Notes: generated by a model not told the origin, from the sequence alone. DNA of 64,000 nucleotides from Bradyrhizobium sp. AUGA SZCCT0176 (GCF_018130145.1 NZ_JAFCMB010000001.1:806001-870000), one strand, 5' to 3'. Positions 25,420 to 35,730 are shown, counted from the first letter of the stretch. Made by a program: numbers and translations.

Positions 25420-25881
25420 GATCGGCTTCTCCTGCTACCATCTTGCTACCCAACCAGATAGCACACATGAAAATAGGGTGGTACGCGATTGGACCGCCCC
25501 AAGGATCAAGCCCACGCGATTGCCCATGGGCGGGCCCCCAATCGTCCGTCTGTCGGGGCAGACCGGAAGTGACTAGCGGCGACTAGAACGACGCTTTTGA
25601 CCCGGAGCGGACCTGGGACTGATTAGCGCGTGAGCAACTCTGAATTTGCGTGAGCCACGCGCCTAATACGGGAGACAGTCGGCACTTTTAGACATCGCGT
25701 CGAACCGATTGCGTGGCTCAATTAACGTGTGGAAAGTTGAACGTCATCATGGGTTATTGACGGTTCAGAACGGAAATGACCGCAGCGGCGAATTGGCGCT
25801 TTAACCTAACGCCGACAATCGGTCTGTCGGTCTGGCAGCAGATAGGCCTGCCGCGAAGCGGAGGCCAGCGGTCGTTCATCT
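25420..25881. other. Non-coding stretch with degenerate repeat remnants
   Basis: No supportable gene. Includes text of the kind CGACGCTTTTGACCCGGAGC, a motif also seen in weaker form near 25150, 28060 and 36130. These look like eroded copies of a dispersed repeat. The right end lies 1 bp before the stop of the leftward cyclase gene. Confidence 0.4.
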
Positions 25882-27381
25882 CTACGCCGGAGAGATTTCA
25901 ATCCGATAAATTTCCATCTTCTGGCCGATACCCTTCAAGTTCTCGTAGTCGCGCGATGCCGGTCGTCCTTTGACGATGTCACTGACGCCGGGCGCTTCCA
26001 TTACCGCTTCTGTCAGGCAAACTTCGTTGACGCCGGCGAGACCTTGCACGCGGGCGGCGATGTTCACGTCCTGCCCGAAGTAATCAATCCGGTCGTTGAG
26101 CCTTACGGCGATGGCTCTGCCTCTGTGCACACCGACCTTAAGGCCGAGCGGCCGTGAAGCGGTTTGGTTGAACCGTGACAGTTCTTCGACCATCTCGATG
26201 GAGGCAAGAACGGCGTCCTGCGGACGCTCGAAGCCAGCCATGACTGCATCCCCGATCGTCTTGACCATGATGCCAGATCGCTCCCGAATGATCTTGTTCA
26301 AGATGTCGAAGTGCTGACGCACGAGAAAATAGGCATTCACGTCGCCAACGCTTTCATACAACGGAGTGGAGTCCTTTAGATCGGTGAACAGATAGGTAAT
26401 GTCGGAGACTGCCAGGCTCTCCCGCTCATCCACCAATTGTGTCTTGTAGAGTTCGCCGAAGCACGGAGTGAGCAGCAGCCGCCTACCGGAAAGAAACGGC
26501 TCATACTCGACCAGATGCGGCTCGAACTGGTAAGGGTACTGGAGGAACCAGAAGCGGCCGCGATCGCTCGTGCGGTTCTCAATCTGAATGATGTGCTTGC
26601 CTGGGCTAAGATCGGCCGTCTGTCGAAACGCAAAGCGCCCATCGCCAAGTACCATTTCTCTCGGCCCAGTAGGCCGATCCGGAACTGTGAACCGACCCGA
26701 CTCGAGCCGGACCTGCGTCCCTTGGGGTTCTGCCGGTTCACCGTTCGCGAAGAAAACCAAAAGTAGCTTGTGACTGAGATCGAGCACCTCGAAACGGCCG
26801 GCCGTCACGTCAAATTCGAAGCTCCTCTGCTGGTCAGCCTCGATGTCGGCAAATCCCCGCGAGAGTGCTGCGACGAGTTGCTCGTGCGTCATTCCGTGCG
26901 GAGGCTTGAAGCCCTTGGAGAAGTTATAACGCAGGTAGTAGTCCTCCACGGACAGCATCTCAGGATGACGAAATACGATATCGCGGACGGCATTCGAGAC
27001 CGTAAAGGTGACCTGGATGTAGTCGTCTAGCGTCACATCGTTGAGCGCGTTGCAGAACTCGCACTGGAAACGTGGGTGAACCTGGTCTAGCTCTCGAAAG
27101 CTGCCTGCGACCTGCGGGCAATAGGCGCAGGTGAGCAGCCACTGCATCTCGAACAGGCCCACCTTCGCGGCGTGCACAAACAGCTCAATTCCTTCGACCT
27201 CACTTAGGCCGGTAGCAGCCGCGTATTGGACAGGATTGACGCGAAAGAGATCATAGTCGCCGGCGGTGCGGATAAATCTCTCAAGGCCCGAAAGAATATG
27301 CGGCTCCCAGCTCGCTATCGAGTCGAGCTCGGTGAGGCGCTGCCTCAGAAGGCTGTCGTTGACTGGCGATAGCTCTTTCAT
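25882..27381 (-). CDS. Class III adenylate/guanylate cyclase with N-terminal DUF5939-like zinc-ribbon region
   Basis: A 499-residue soluble protein, probably making cAMP (or cGMP). The catalytic domain occupies ~325-495 with metal ligands Asp334 (LFTDLKDST) and Asp378 (KTIGDAVMAGF), and transition-state residues Asn440 and Arg444 (GQDVNIAARVQG). The N-terminal ~300 residues resemble the DUF5939 type, with paired cysteines Cys85/88 and Cys107/110 that may bind zinc, followed by a beta-rich middle. No membrane segment. Next to a second, differently built cyclase on the same strand, 800 bp upstream. The output and its receptor are not encoded here. Confidence 0.88.
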   Translation of the reverse strand: MKELSPVNDSLLRQRLTELDSIASWEPHILSGLERFIRTAGDYDLFRVNPVQYAAATGLSEVEGIELFVHAAKVGLFEMQWLLTCAYCPQVAGSFRELDQVHPRFQCEFCNALNDVTLDDYIQVTFTVSNAVRDIVFRHPEMLSVEDYYLRYNFSKGFKPPHGMTHEQLVAALSRGFADIEADQQRSFEFDVTAGRFEVLDLSHKLLLVFFANGEPAEPQGTQVRLESGRFTVPDRPTGPREMVLGDGRFAFRQTADLSPGKHIIQIENRTSDRGRFWFLQYPYQFEPHLVEYEPFLSGRRLLLTPCFGELYKTQLVDERESLAVSDITYLFTDLKDSTPLYESVGDVNAYFLVRQHFDILNKIIRERSGIMVKTIGDAVMAGFERPQDAVLASIEMVEELSRFNQTASRPLGLKVGVHRGRAIAVRLNDRIDYFGQDVNIAARVQGLAGVNEVCLTEAVMEAPGVSDIVKGRPASRDYENLKGIGQKMEIYRIEISPA

Positions 27382-27465
27382 CTCGATACGCTACCTCGTT
27401 GCATCTCAAGAATTCTACACCGCAATTGATCAAGCCATTCGACTAGTCGCGCGGCAATCCGGCGC

Positions 27466-27597
27466 TCATCCCTCCTCGCGCGATGCGGGCCGCCGCTGAT
27501 AACCCATTCGTTTGAACCACGTGTTGAGTTCTGGTCGCATCGGGTCATGCGCATCGGCGGTGCCGATCCCAAGAGAAGCGACCAAACTCAATCCCAT
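27466..27597 (-). pseudogene. Remnant of a small exported protein gene
   Basis: From ATG 27597 a signal-peptide-like start (GLSLVASLGIGTADA) leads into AHDPMRPELNTWF, which matches my memory of the opening of a small Bradyrhizobium exported family (AHDxxRPELNxWF followed by a Gly/Cys-rich part). Here the cysteine-containing continuation is missing and the frame stops after 43 residues, so it looks like a broken copy. Low certainty. Confidence 0.3.
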
Positions 27598-27681
27598 TAT
27601 GCGAGCTGCGATCAACCGGTACAGACGCGGCACGGACCCCTGTCGGTTCGTGCGTTGCCTCCGCTCCGCTACTGCGTGCAT

Positions 27682-28181
27682 GCCGATGACATGGAATTAT
27701 ACCACGTGGGCAGGTCCCTTGAGACTCACCCTTTTGGATTACCCCGTCGTCGTCGCGGTCGCGTATAGCCGGAACGGCAGACTCTGGAAGGGCGACTTCC
27801 GAGACAAGAAGGTGGTCCGGACATTCGGGACAGCCTCGGACGTTGTGAGGGCTGCGAGTGGCGCAACCAAGGTACTCGAGCGCGATAAACACGAATCCAT
27901 GATACAAAGCGGCTGATACCATGAGCGACGTCAGTTGAACGGTGAGATCACCGGCGAGCGATCATTCAGCGCATGTTCCGCTCCTGGCACAAAGCATCAG
28001 TTATAGCGGTGTAGCGACATGTCCGGAGTCGGGTGTACACCGGAAGTGATCGGCACAGGGTCAAAGTGTCGATTTTGACCGCAAACTGACTTGGAAAATC
28101 TCGCGCGACGTCTACTCATCGGGGTAAAGCAGACTTGCAGCCCAGCCGGCGAGGATAGCGGCCCGCACGACTTCCTGTGGT
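27682..28181. other. Intergenic stretch between the two cyclase genes
   Basis: No gene with support. The 28020-28085 part contains CACCGGAAGTGATCGGCACA and GGGTCAAAGTGTCGATTTTG, similar in wording to the repeat remnants near 25570 and 36110. Confidence 0.35.
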
Positions 28182-31100
28182 TCATGCGAGATCATCCAGC
28201 AACGCCCTCGCATTCCGCAGGTCTGGGCTGTCGAACCCCTCGCTGAACCAGCCGTATATCGGCGCGACCAGGTCGTACGCCGCCTCTCGCTGGCCCTGCT
28301 GCTGCCAGAGTTGCGCCAAGACCGTGGCGGTCCGCAATTCCAGAGACTTGGCCTTTTGGTGTTGAGCGATCTCTATGGAACGGCGAAGGCACGCTTCCGC
28401 ATCCCCCGTCGCCCCCCTCGTGAGCAGCAGTTCACCGTGCGCCCTATGGATCTCGGCCTCGAGAAGCCTTTCGTGAAACGTGCGAGCATGCTCCGCGGCG
28501 ACCTTGATCCAATCGAGGCCCGCCGCGATGAGGCCTGCCTTCGCACACGCATCCGCTAATCCCACGGTCCGTGTCGTAGCGAGCTTGGCGCCCAGTGCCT
28601 GCCAGTCGGCCAAGCCCCGTTCCATCTCGGCGATACCGTCATTGGCTCGACCAAGCGCCGCGCGAGCTCGGCCTCTCGTTATCATGACGTAGGCAGTCCA
28701 CTGCGGGAAACCGTACGCTGCGCAGATAGCTGAGGACTCGTCGGCGCGTTCCAATCCCCGAGAAAATTCGTGACGATCAACGTGTAGCGCGGATGCGAGG
28801 CCGAGGGTCATGGCGTAAATGAAAGGGTTGGATAGCCTCTCGGCATCGGCCAACGCCTTGCCGATCAATGCGCTCGACTTGTCCGGATAGCCGAGGAACC
28901 ATAGCAGCCACGAGCCATAGGCTTGGCAGAGCACGCTCGGATCCTCGCCGTAGATGAGGATCTCCGCGTGCGCCTTGTCGACATCCCAGAGATCGATGGC
29001 CTGACGAAAGCTTTCCCAGCCGGACTCAAATTCGCCGCGAAGAAGCAGGGTACAGCCTTGCGCCCGATGCGCGAGCGCCCGACGCGTATCATTGCCCTGG
29101 GCATCCGCCAGGGCCACCAGTTCGGCGCTCAGCTCTTGCGCTTTCAGCAGCGGTTTTCGCAGGAATGCGCTGTTCCAGAGGCCGCGCAGCGCGGTAAAGC
29201 GGTGCGGAGTCTCGGTCACGCGGTCGCACAGGTCGCGCGCTCGGCCGTAAATGCCTTCGACGTCAGCGGCCATGTAGCCGCGCGCCGCGATCGTCGGCAC
29301 GCCGAGGGCAATGAGCAGCTCGAGCTCCTGCCGATCTCGCTCCGCTCCCTCCGATTTCGCCCTCAGCAACTCCAGTGTTTTGGCGTAATGCGTGATCGCT
29401 TCTTCGTTGGCGGAACGCGCCGCAGAGCGCCGTCCTGCCCTCAGGCCATAAGCAATGGCATCATCGATGAGCCCCGCCTGCGCATAGTGATGGGCGAGAA
29501 GTTCGGGTTGGGTCTCAACGATTTGGGGCGTCAGCTCCGTGATCGCTTGAGCGATGCGGCCATGGAGCTGTCGACGCGTTGAGCGCAGGAGGCTTCGATA
29601 GGCGGCATCCTGCACGAGCGCGTGCTTGAAGATGTAGGTCGCTTCGGGTAGCACTCCCCTGGGAAAAATCAGGTCCGCCTTGCTGAGCTGGTCGAGTGCG
29701 TCCTCCAGCGCCTTGTCGTGAACCGGCGCAACGGCATCCAGCAGCTGGTAGGAAAACTCTCTTCCAATGGCGGCCCCGATCTGGGCGATCTCCCTCACGG
29801 ACGCAAGGCGGTCGAGCCTGGCCATCAGGCTGTCGTGCAACGTTCCTGGAATCGCGAGAGGAGGCAGCGGGCCGTGCAGAACATAGCGGTCGGCGGTTTC
29901 CTTGAGGAGCCCCGATCCCAAGACTGCCTTAGTGAGCTCTTCCACGAACAGCGGCACTCCGTCGGTCTTTGCTATGATTTCGTCCCGGACGTCGGCTGGC
30001 ACCACCTTGCGATTTGTTAATCTGTCGATCATTGCTGCCACATGGCGCTGCCCCAGCCGATTCAAAGCGAGTGCTGTCACGTGGGGATAGTGGCCCCACG
30101 GCACTTCGAACTCGGGACGGAACGTGACAATCAGCAGGACCGGCCAGCGCTGCAGCCGGTCAATGGTCCGCGTAAACAAATCAAGCGTCGTCGGATCAAT
30201 CCAGTGTGCATCCTCCAGGATGAACAATACGGGGCATTGCTTCGCGAGGCCGCTGAGCAGTTCGATGAGCGCCAGTAAAGTGCGCTCCTTCTGCTCTCGC
30301 GGCGTGAGGCTGGGTGCCACGTACCGGCCCTCGAACGGCAGCGACAAGAGCGTCGCGAAGAGTGGCGCAACATGACCGATCGTCGAGAACGAACGTTTTA
30401 GAACCGGTTCCAGCTTGTCGAGCTTGGTCTCGGCGGGGTCGTCAGGCGCAATCCCGGCTGCGCGCTCGAGTTGGGAGATCACGGGATAAAACGGGCTATT
30501 CGTATGATGAGGCGAGCACTGATACACGATGCGCGTATGAGCCCCGTCGACGATCTTCTCCCGCAGCGCCGCGACGATCCGCGACTTGCCAATTCCGGCC
30601 TCGCCGGACAAGAGGATGACCTGACCTTCGCCATTTTGCGCCTGAACCCAGCGGTCCATCAGAAGGTCGACCTCACGTTCGCGGCCAAAAAAACCGGTTG
30701 CACGCTGAGCCTGCCCGGCCTCGAAGCGACTTTCGGCCGTGTGTTCGCCAACGACCCGCCACGACGGAACTGGATTGGCCATTCCCTTGAGAAACCGCGG
30801 GCCGAGATCCTCGAGGTCGAATATCCTGCCGAGCAGCTGTCTCGTTCCGTCGCCGATGACAACGGCGTTCGGCTCGGCAATACCCTGCAGGCGGGCTGCA
30901 AGGTTGGGCGTCTCGCCGATGACCACCTGCTCCTGAGACGAACCTTCACCCAACGTCTCGCCGACCACCACAAGACCGGTGGCGATGCCCACTCGGACCT
31001 CTAGTCGCGCCTTGGTCGGCAACATCAGCTGGCTGATCACATCGACGACTGCGAGTCCCGCTCTGACGGCGCGTTCGGCATCGTCTTCATGAGCCCTTGG

Positions 31101-31508
31101 ATAGCCGAAATAAGCCAGCACGCCGTCGCCCATGAACTTCGCGATAAAGCCGTCGAATCGACGGATCGCCTGGACGCACGCGTCCTGAAACCCCCGGATA
31201 ACCTCCCTCAGGTCCTCCGGATCGAGGCGACCCGAAAGCGCCGTCGAGCCGGCCATATCGCAAAACATAACCGTCAAGTGACGGCGCTCCGCAGCCAGCG
31301 GGGCCGGTTCAAGGCCCGGCGGCTCCTCCGTCGCAACGGCACCTCCTCGAACCTCCCGCGCAAGCCCCATGCCACATTGGCCACAGAAGCTGGCGCTCGG
31401 CTCGTTCAGCGAGCCACAAGCGGCGCAGGTCAGCGCAAGCGGTGATCCGCATCTGCTGCAGAACCTGTTCCCCGCCTTGGTCTCGGCCCCGCAGCTCGGA
31501 CACCTCAT
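28182..31508 (-). CDS. Zinc-ribbon / class III cyclase / AAA-type ATPase / TPR signalling protein
   Basis: A 1108-residue multidomain protein. Two zinc ribbons open it (Cys3/6/17/20 and Cys28/31/42/45). A class III cyclase domain follows at ~75-245, with metal Asp84 (MFCDMAGST), Asp128 (KFMGDGVLAYFG) and Asn202/Arg206 (ETPNLAARLQG). Then comes a STAND/AAA-type ATPase with Walker A GEAGIGKSR (302-310), and a long TPR-like helical tail. This architecture is common in Bradyrhizobium; it is thought to couple nucleotide hydrolysis and protein interaction to cyclic-nucleotide synthesis. Start at the ATG 31508 beginning with the ribbon. Confidence 0.92.
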   Translation of the reverse strand: MRCPSCGAETKAGNRFCSRCGSPLALTCAACGSLNEPSASFCGQCGMGLAREVRGGAVATEEPPGLEPAPLAAERRHLTVMFCDMAGSTALSGRLDPEDLREVIRGFQDACVQAIRRFDGFIAKFMGDGVLAYFGYPRAHEDDAERAVRAGLAVVDVISQLMLPTKARLEVRVGIATGLVVVGETLGEGSSQEQVVIGETPNLAARLQGIAEPNAVVIGDGTRQLLGRIFDLEDLGPRFLKGMANPVPSWRVVGEHTAESRFEAGQAQRATGFFGREREVDLLMDRWVQAQNGEGQVILLSGEAGIGKSRIVAALREKIVDGAHTRIVYQCSPHHTNSPFYPVISQLERAAGIAPDDPAETKLDKLEPVLKRSFSTIGHVAPLFATLLSLPFEGRYVAPSLTPREQKERTLLALIELLSGLAKQCPVLFILEDAHWIDPTTLDLFTRTIDRLQRWPVLLIVTFRPEFEVPWGHYPHVTALALNRLGQRHVAAMIDRLTNRKVVPADVRDEIIAKTDGVPLFVEELTKAVLGSGLLKETADRYVLHGPLPPLAIPGTLHDSLMARLDRLASVREIAQIGAAIGREFSYQLLDAVAPVHDKALEDALDQLSKADLIFPRGVLPEATYIFKHALVQDAAYRSLLRSTRRQLHGRIAQAITELTPQIVETQPELLAHHYAQAGLIDDAIAYGLRAGRRSAARSANEEAITHYAKTLELLRAKSEGAERDRQELELLIALGVPTIAARGYMAADVEGIYGRARDLCDRVTETPHRFTALRGLWNSAFLRKPLLKAQELSAELVALADAQGNDTRRALAHRAQGCTLLLRGEFESGWESFRQAIDLWDVDKAHAEILIYGEDPSVLCQAYGSWLLWFLGYPDKSSALIGKALADAERLSNPFIYAMTLGLASALHVDRHEFSRGLERADESSAICAAYGFPQWTAYVMITRGRARAALGRANDGIAEMERGLADWQALGAKLATTRTVGLADACAKAGLIAAGLDWIKVAAEHARTFHERLLEAEIHRAHGELLLTRGATGDAEACLRRSIEIAQHQKAKSLELRTATVLAQLWQQQGQREAAYDLVAPIYGWFSEGFDSPDLRNARALLDDLA

Positions 31509-31627
31509 GGGCTTCCCCCGGGATGGCTCGGCCCGATCATTCTAGCACAGGCCCGACCCTCCATCATGGTTCCCTGGCCAGACCATAGGGGTGAACGGCC
31601 AGGTCGCAGCGGAAGGAGCGACGACTC

Positions 31628-31935
31628 GAGGCCCTGCTGGCCGACGGCACCATCGCGCGGATCCATGCGCGCTACGGCATCGAGCTGCGACCTCCGCGGT
31701 GAGGCGCGGTATCGCGCGAGATGCCCCGCGCTTGCCCGATGGGAAAACACTGGCGTGCTTTTACGTATGGTGAGTCAAACGACGCTGCGGAGAATGCCTG
31801 GTGTTGGCCGTCGCGCAAAACGCGTCTGGCACTTTTCGGACCTGGATTGCCGAGCCGATGATGTCCGTTTGCCGCGGTAATGCGGACCACACGGAGGCAG
31901 GCGCCGAGTTCCCGAAAATGAACCACATCGGACGT
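31628..31935 (+). repeat. Right copy of the ~306-bp direct repeat (copy B)
   Basis: Starts with a diverged copy of the last 25 codons of the XoxJ-like gene (TIARIHARYGIELRPPR then TGA) and continues with the same downstream sequence as copy A. No intact gene precedes the tail: upstream codons do not match XoxJ. So this is a gene-end fragment, left by duplication, recombination or loss of a paralogue. The 272 bp that follow, up to the next gene, show nothing supportable. Confidence 0.85.
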
Positions 31936-32207
31936 GGATAATCCGGTTCCCAGCCGTCGTCGTGCCAATCGTGAAGTTCCAATTAATCAGCGCGCATCAT
32001 TGGCGTCTCATTAACCTCTTTGGTCGTTAGCTGGATTGGTTCGGCTGACGACGGCGTGACAAGCGAGATGCTGTCGCCTTCGAGGTTCCACCGTCGCGGG
32101 GTCGCCTACGACGATGCCTAAGTCCTGTTTCAGTTCGGGATAGACCGCGCAGACTCGAAGGGCGGCGATTCAAGTCCGCTCACTCACAGTATCGGGAACT
32201 CGCTGCC

Positions 32208-33578
32208 ATGGATCGTGCGCAAAAGAACCAATTCACTCCAGGACACTTCCCCTCACCCGTTGCAGAGGGAGGTGTCCAATCCTTCGATGTCGACCACGGC
32301 GCCAAAGGTCTGCAGCGCGATCTGGAAGAGCGACTGAAGCCCGATGTCGACGAGCCGGTAAACCGCGGTTCGCCTGATCAGGAAACGCGCTCCTATCGAA
32401 CCGTTCGGCGGGTGCTGAAGATCGCTGCCGGTCTCGCCATCGTTGCCGTGTTCGGATGGCTGCCAGTCAGAGCAGTCTGGCAGACCTCCAGCGTCGAGGC
32501 GGTGGTCAACGCCAGGCTCGTGACGCTAAGGTCGCCGATCGATGGCGAAGTCAGATCGCGGTCTGACCATGCGACGGCGTCGAGCGCGGTGAATGAAGGT
32601 GACGTCATCCTTCGCGTCGTGAACGCGCGGGGCGATCGATCCCGGCTGGATGACCTGAGACGACAGATGTCGCGACTGGACAACCAGCGTCCAAGTCTGG
32701 CGACCAAACTCGCCTCGGCTCAAGCCGCGCAGCAAGATCTCGCCCGACAGGCCGCCCAATTCAGGGAAGGCCGCATTCTGCAACTCGACGCACGCATCGC
32801 TGAAATACAGTCGGTGATCGAAGCCGCCGCGTCTCGACGGGAAGAGGCGACCGCGGCGGTAGAGCGGGCATCGTCGCTGATCAAGTCGGGCAGCGTTTCC
32901 ACCGTGGAATTCGCCCGCTTGACCCGGGAACAATCGGTGGCCCAGCAAACCGAGATCGGCGCCCGGCGAAGACTTGATGCAGCCAAGGTCGAGCTCACTG
33001 CCGCGCAGAAGGGCACGTATCTGGGCGACAGCTACAATGACCGCCCAAGTTCGGTCCAGCGCGAAGAAGAGATGCGGCAACGCGCGAATGATCTTAAAGC
33101 CGATCTGGCGCATGCGGATGCCGAGATCGAGTGGCTCGCCAGCGAGATCGCGTCCGAGCAGTTGCAGTATATCAGTCGATCGGAAGCAGACATCAAGGCA
33201 CCGGTTGCCGGCCGGATCTGGGAGATGATGACTTCGCCAGGCGAGGATGTCCGCGCCGGTCAGGCGTTGATGAAGCTGCTTGATTGCAGCGGCGCTGTCG
33301 TAACAGCGAATGCCACCGAAAGTGTCTATAACCGGCTCCAGCTCGGTAAGCAGGCGAGTTTCGAACCAAACGACGGCAGTCCGGCGATCAAGGGCGTGAT
33401 CGTGAATCTCACTGGCGCGTCTGGTGCGCCCGCGAACCTGGCTATCAATCCCGACGCGCTTAGCAAAGAACCATATCGCGTGACGGTCTCGCTGCCCAGT
33501 CTCGAAGCCACGGGCAAAGACTGTGCAGTGGGGCGCACTGGACGGGTGGTGTTCGACCGCGGCACTTCGAAGCCATGA
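32208..33578 (+). CDS. HlyD-type membrane fusion protein for polysaccharide export (BgsB-like)
   Basis: A 456-residue inner-membrane-anchored periplasmic adaptor. A cytoplasmic N-terminus of ~70 residues precedes one membrane segment (IAAGLAIVAVFGWLPVRAVW). A barrel-lipoyl half (LVTLRSPIDGEVRSRSDHAT), a long coiled coil (~145-310), and the returning lipoyl half (APVAGRIWEMMTSPGEDVRA) follow. Its stop overlaps the next gene, a processive glycosyltransferase, by 4 bp. The pairing resembles the bgsB-bgsA genes for mixed-linkage beta-glucan in rhizobia, so it probably helps move the polymer across the periplasm. The product is inferred from that analogy. Confidence 0.85.
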   Translation: MDRAQKNQFTPGHFPSPVAEGGVQSFDVDHGAKGLQRDLEERLKPDVDEPVNRGSPDQETRSYRTVRRVLKIAAGLAIVAVFGWLPVRAVWQTSSVEAVVNARLVTLRSPIDGEVRSRSDHATASSAVNEGDVILRVVNARGDRSRLDDLRRQMSRLDNQRPSLATKLASAQAAQQDLARQAAQFREGRILQLDARIAEIQSVIEAAASRREEATAAVERASSLIKSGSVSTVEFARLTREQSVAQQTEIGARRRLDAAKVELTAAQKGTYLGDSYNDRPSSVQREEEMRQRANDLKADLAHADAEIEWLASEIASEQLQYISRSEADIKAPVAGRIWEMMTSPGEDVRAGQALMKLLDCSGAVVTANATESVYNRLQLGKQASFEPNDGSPAIKGVIVNLTGASGAPANLAINPDALSKEPYRVTVSLPSLEATGKDCAVGRTGRVVFDRGTSKP

Positions 33579-35521
33579 TCGAAGCGCTCGCACCAGGCCT
33601 CGTTGCTCTCGGTGTCTGTCTCGCAATCCTGCCGATGCTGAGGAGCGACAGCACAATCGCCCGGTTATTGATGACCGGAATGTGCGTTGCCCTGCTGATC
33701 CGATACCTCGTGTGGCGCGTCACGCAGACGCTGCCGCCGCCAGGCCTCACTGCCGACGCTCTCGTCGGATATCCGTTCATGCTGGCCGAGATGGCCTCGT
33801 TGCTTGCCGTCTGCCTGTCACTACTGTTTCTCAGTCGAACGATCGATCGCTCTGCCGACGCGAAAGGTGGAATAAAGAAAGCCGCTGCGGCTGCGCCGGC
33901 TCCGCTCGTCGATGTCTTCATCTGCACGTACAATGAGGAGAAAGCAATCCTGGAGCGCACGATCATCGGTGCCACGGGATTGAAACACGGCAACTATCGT
34001 GTCTGGGTCCTGGATGACGGAAAGCGGCTGTGGCTCAAACGGCTTACCGAAGAACTGGGCTGTCACTACCTGACTCGCCCGGACAATCGGCACGCGAAAG
34101 CGGGTAACATCAATCACGCATTGCGCCACGTAGCTGGATTGCGCAACAAGCCGGAGTTCGTTGCCATCCTGGATGCCGACTTCGTCCCCATGCCGGAGTT
34201 CCTCAGGCGCACTATCAGTTTGATGGCAGACAAGACCGTTGGCGTGGTGCAGACCCCGCAGCACTTTATCAATGCGGATCCGATTCAGTCGAACTTGTCC
34301 GCCACAGAAGTGTGGCCCGATGAGCAACGTTTCTTTTTTGATATTCTGATGCCGGCCAAAGACGCCTGGGGTGTCGCCTTCTGCTGCGGAACTTCATCGG
34401 TGATCCGCTATTCAGGGCTCATGGAGATTGGCGGCTTCCCGACGGATTCGGTGACCGAGGACTATCTCGTCACTTTGCGCCTGAAGGAGCGGGGTTACCT
34501 CACGGTCTATCTGAACGAAAGACTTACGCTCGGATTGGCACCCGAGGGCCTCAAGGAGTACATCACCCAACGCAGCCGATGGTGCCTCGGTTTCATGCAA
34601 ATCGTGAGAGGCCGCAGCGGTCCGTTTTCACTGCAATCAAAGCTCACCTTGATCGATCGGCTTTCCCTCGTCGACGCTTTCATGAGCTGGGCCGCGGGTT
34701 ATGGAATGAAGGTGCTCGGCCTTCTCGTGCCGTGGCTCTATCTCATGTTCGGAATCAAGGCGGTTTACGCCGATCTCTTCGAGCTGCTCAAGTATTTCTT
34801 GCCTTTCTACGTCTGGCACGCATGCACGATGGGCTGGATTTCCCGGGGCCGCTCCCTGGCGATCATGACGGACGTCTCGCAGTACATCGCGGCCCCGGCG
34901 GTCCTGAAAGCAATTGTCGTGGGTCTGATCAGGCCAAAAGGCCACAAGTTTCAGGTCACAGCCAAAGGTGGCGATCGCAATCAGAAGTTCATCGAGTGGC
35001 CGCTGCTGCGGCTTTACGGATCTGCGCTGCTGATGACCCTGCTGGCGATCGCTTACGCGTTCATTATTAATCCGCAGGGCGATAGCATCGCGTACGGCGG
35101 ACTGGCGCTTGCCTGGAGTTTGTACAACTGCGTCATCCTGGCGATCGTGTGCCTCATTTGCTTCGAGCAGCCCCGTCGTCGCAAGGCCGAGCGATTTGAT
35201 CGTAGTGAGCCGGTTCTCATTCACGAGGGAAGCGAGCCACGGCTGGTTCGTATGGCGGACATCTCGATAACCGGGGCCAGGTTCATCGATCCTTCACCGC
35301 CGCCGGTGGGGACTATTCTCAAGTGCAATGTGTATGGTCAAGACATGTCCGCTGCGGTGGTGCGATACACGACCGATGGCTTTGGCGTCCGGTTCGAAGA
35401 AAATGTCTCGACGCGGGTCGGCATAGTACGCGCCTTTTACGCAGGAGAGTATGTTCGCGCCTTTCACAGCGTGCGAGCAGTTCCCGTCGGTAAAGCCCTT
35501 CTGTTGCGGTTGTTTAATTGA
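33575..35521 (+). CDS. Processive family 2 glycosyltransferase with PilZ domain (BcsA/CrdS/BgsA-like)
   Basis: A 648-residue inner-membrane polysaccharide synthase. The cellulose-synthase-type catalytic set is complete: Asp147-Asp148 (LDDGKR), D200-x-D202 (ILDADFVP), T294-E-D296, and Q332-RSRW. Two N-terminal and about four to six later membrane segments surround it. The C-terminus is a PilZ domain with R536-KAE-R540 and D562-ISITG567, the two c-di-GMP contact motifs, so activity is probably c-di-GMP-dependent. It is coupled to a membrane fusion protein gene (ATGA overlap). Likely product: a beta-glucan (cellulose, curdlan or mixed-linkage); the sugar cannot be fixed from sequence. Confidence 0.9.
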   Translation: MIEALAPGLVALGVCLAILPMLRSDSTIARLLMTGMCVALLIRYLVWRVTQTLPPPGLTADALVGYPFMLAEMASLLAVCLSLLFLSRTIDRSADAKGGIKKAAAAAPAPLVDVFICTYNEEKAILERTIIGATGLKHGNYRVWVLDDGKRLWLKRLTEELGCHYLTRPDNRHAKAGNINHALRHVAGLRNKPEFVAILDADFVPMPEFLRRTISLMADKTVGVVQTPQHFINADPIQSNLSATEVWPDEQRFFFDILMPAKDAWGVAFCCGTSSVIRYSGLMEIGGFPTDSVTEDYLVTLRLKERGYLTVYLNERLTLGLAPEGLKEYITQRSRWCLGFMQIVRGRSGPFSLQSKLTLIDRLSLVDAFMSWAAGYGMKVLGLLVPWLYLMFGIKAVYADLFELLKYFLPFYVWHACTMGWISRGRSLAIMTDVSQYIAAPAVLKAIVVGLIRPKGHKFQVTAKGGDRNQKFIEWPLLRLYGSALLMTLLAIAYAFIINPQGDSIAYGGLALAWSLYNCVILAIVCLICFEQPRRRKAERFDRSEPVLIHEGSEPRLVRMADISITGARFIDPSPPPVGTILKCNVYGQDMSAAVVRYTTDGFGVRFEENVSTRVGIVRAFYAGEYVRAFHSVRAVPVGKALLLRLFN

Positions 35522-35730
35522 ATACTGATTAGGAAAACGACTGGGCGACCATTGCATCACCAGCCGCGGCCCAGGACTCAGGCGAGCATCGCAACTGCTC
35601 AAACACGAACACGGGAAGGGTTCGCCGGTATCCGTTTGGATTGAAAACGAAGGTGAAGCTCTCCGACCGACGGGCGGAGGAACTAGTAGTAACGCAGGAA
35701 TTGCGTCACATCATACGCGATGGAGGCTCC

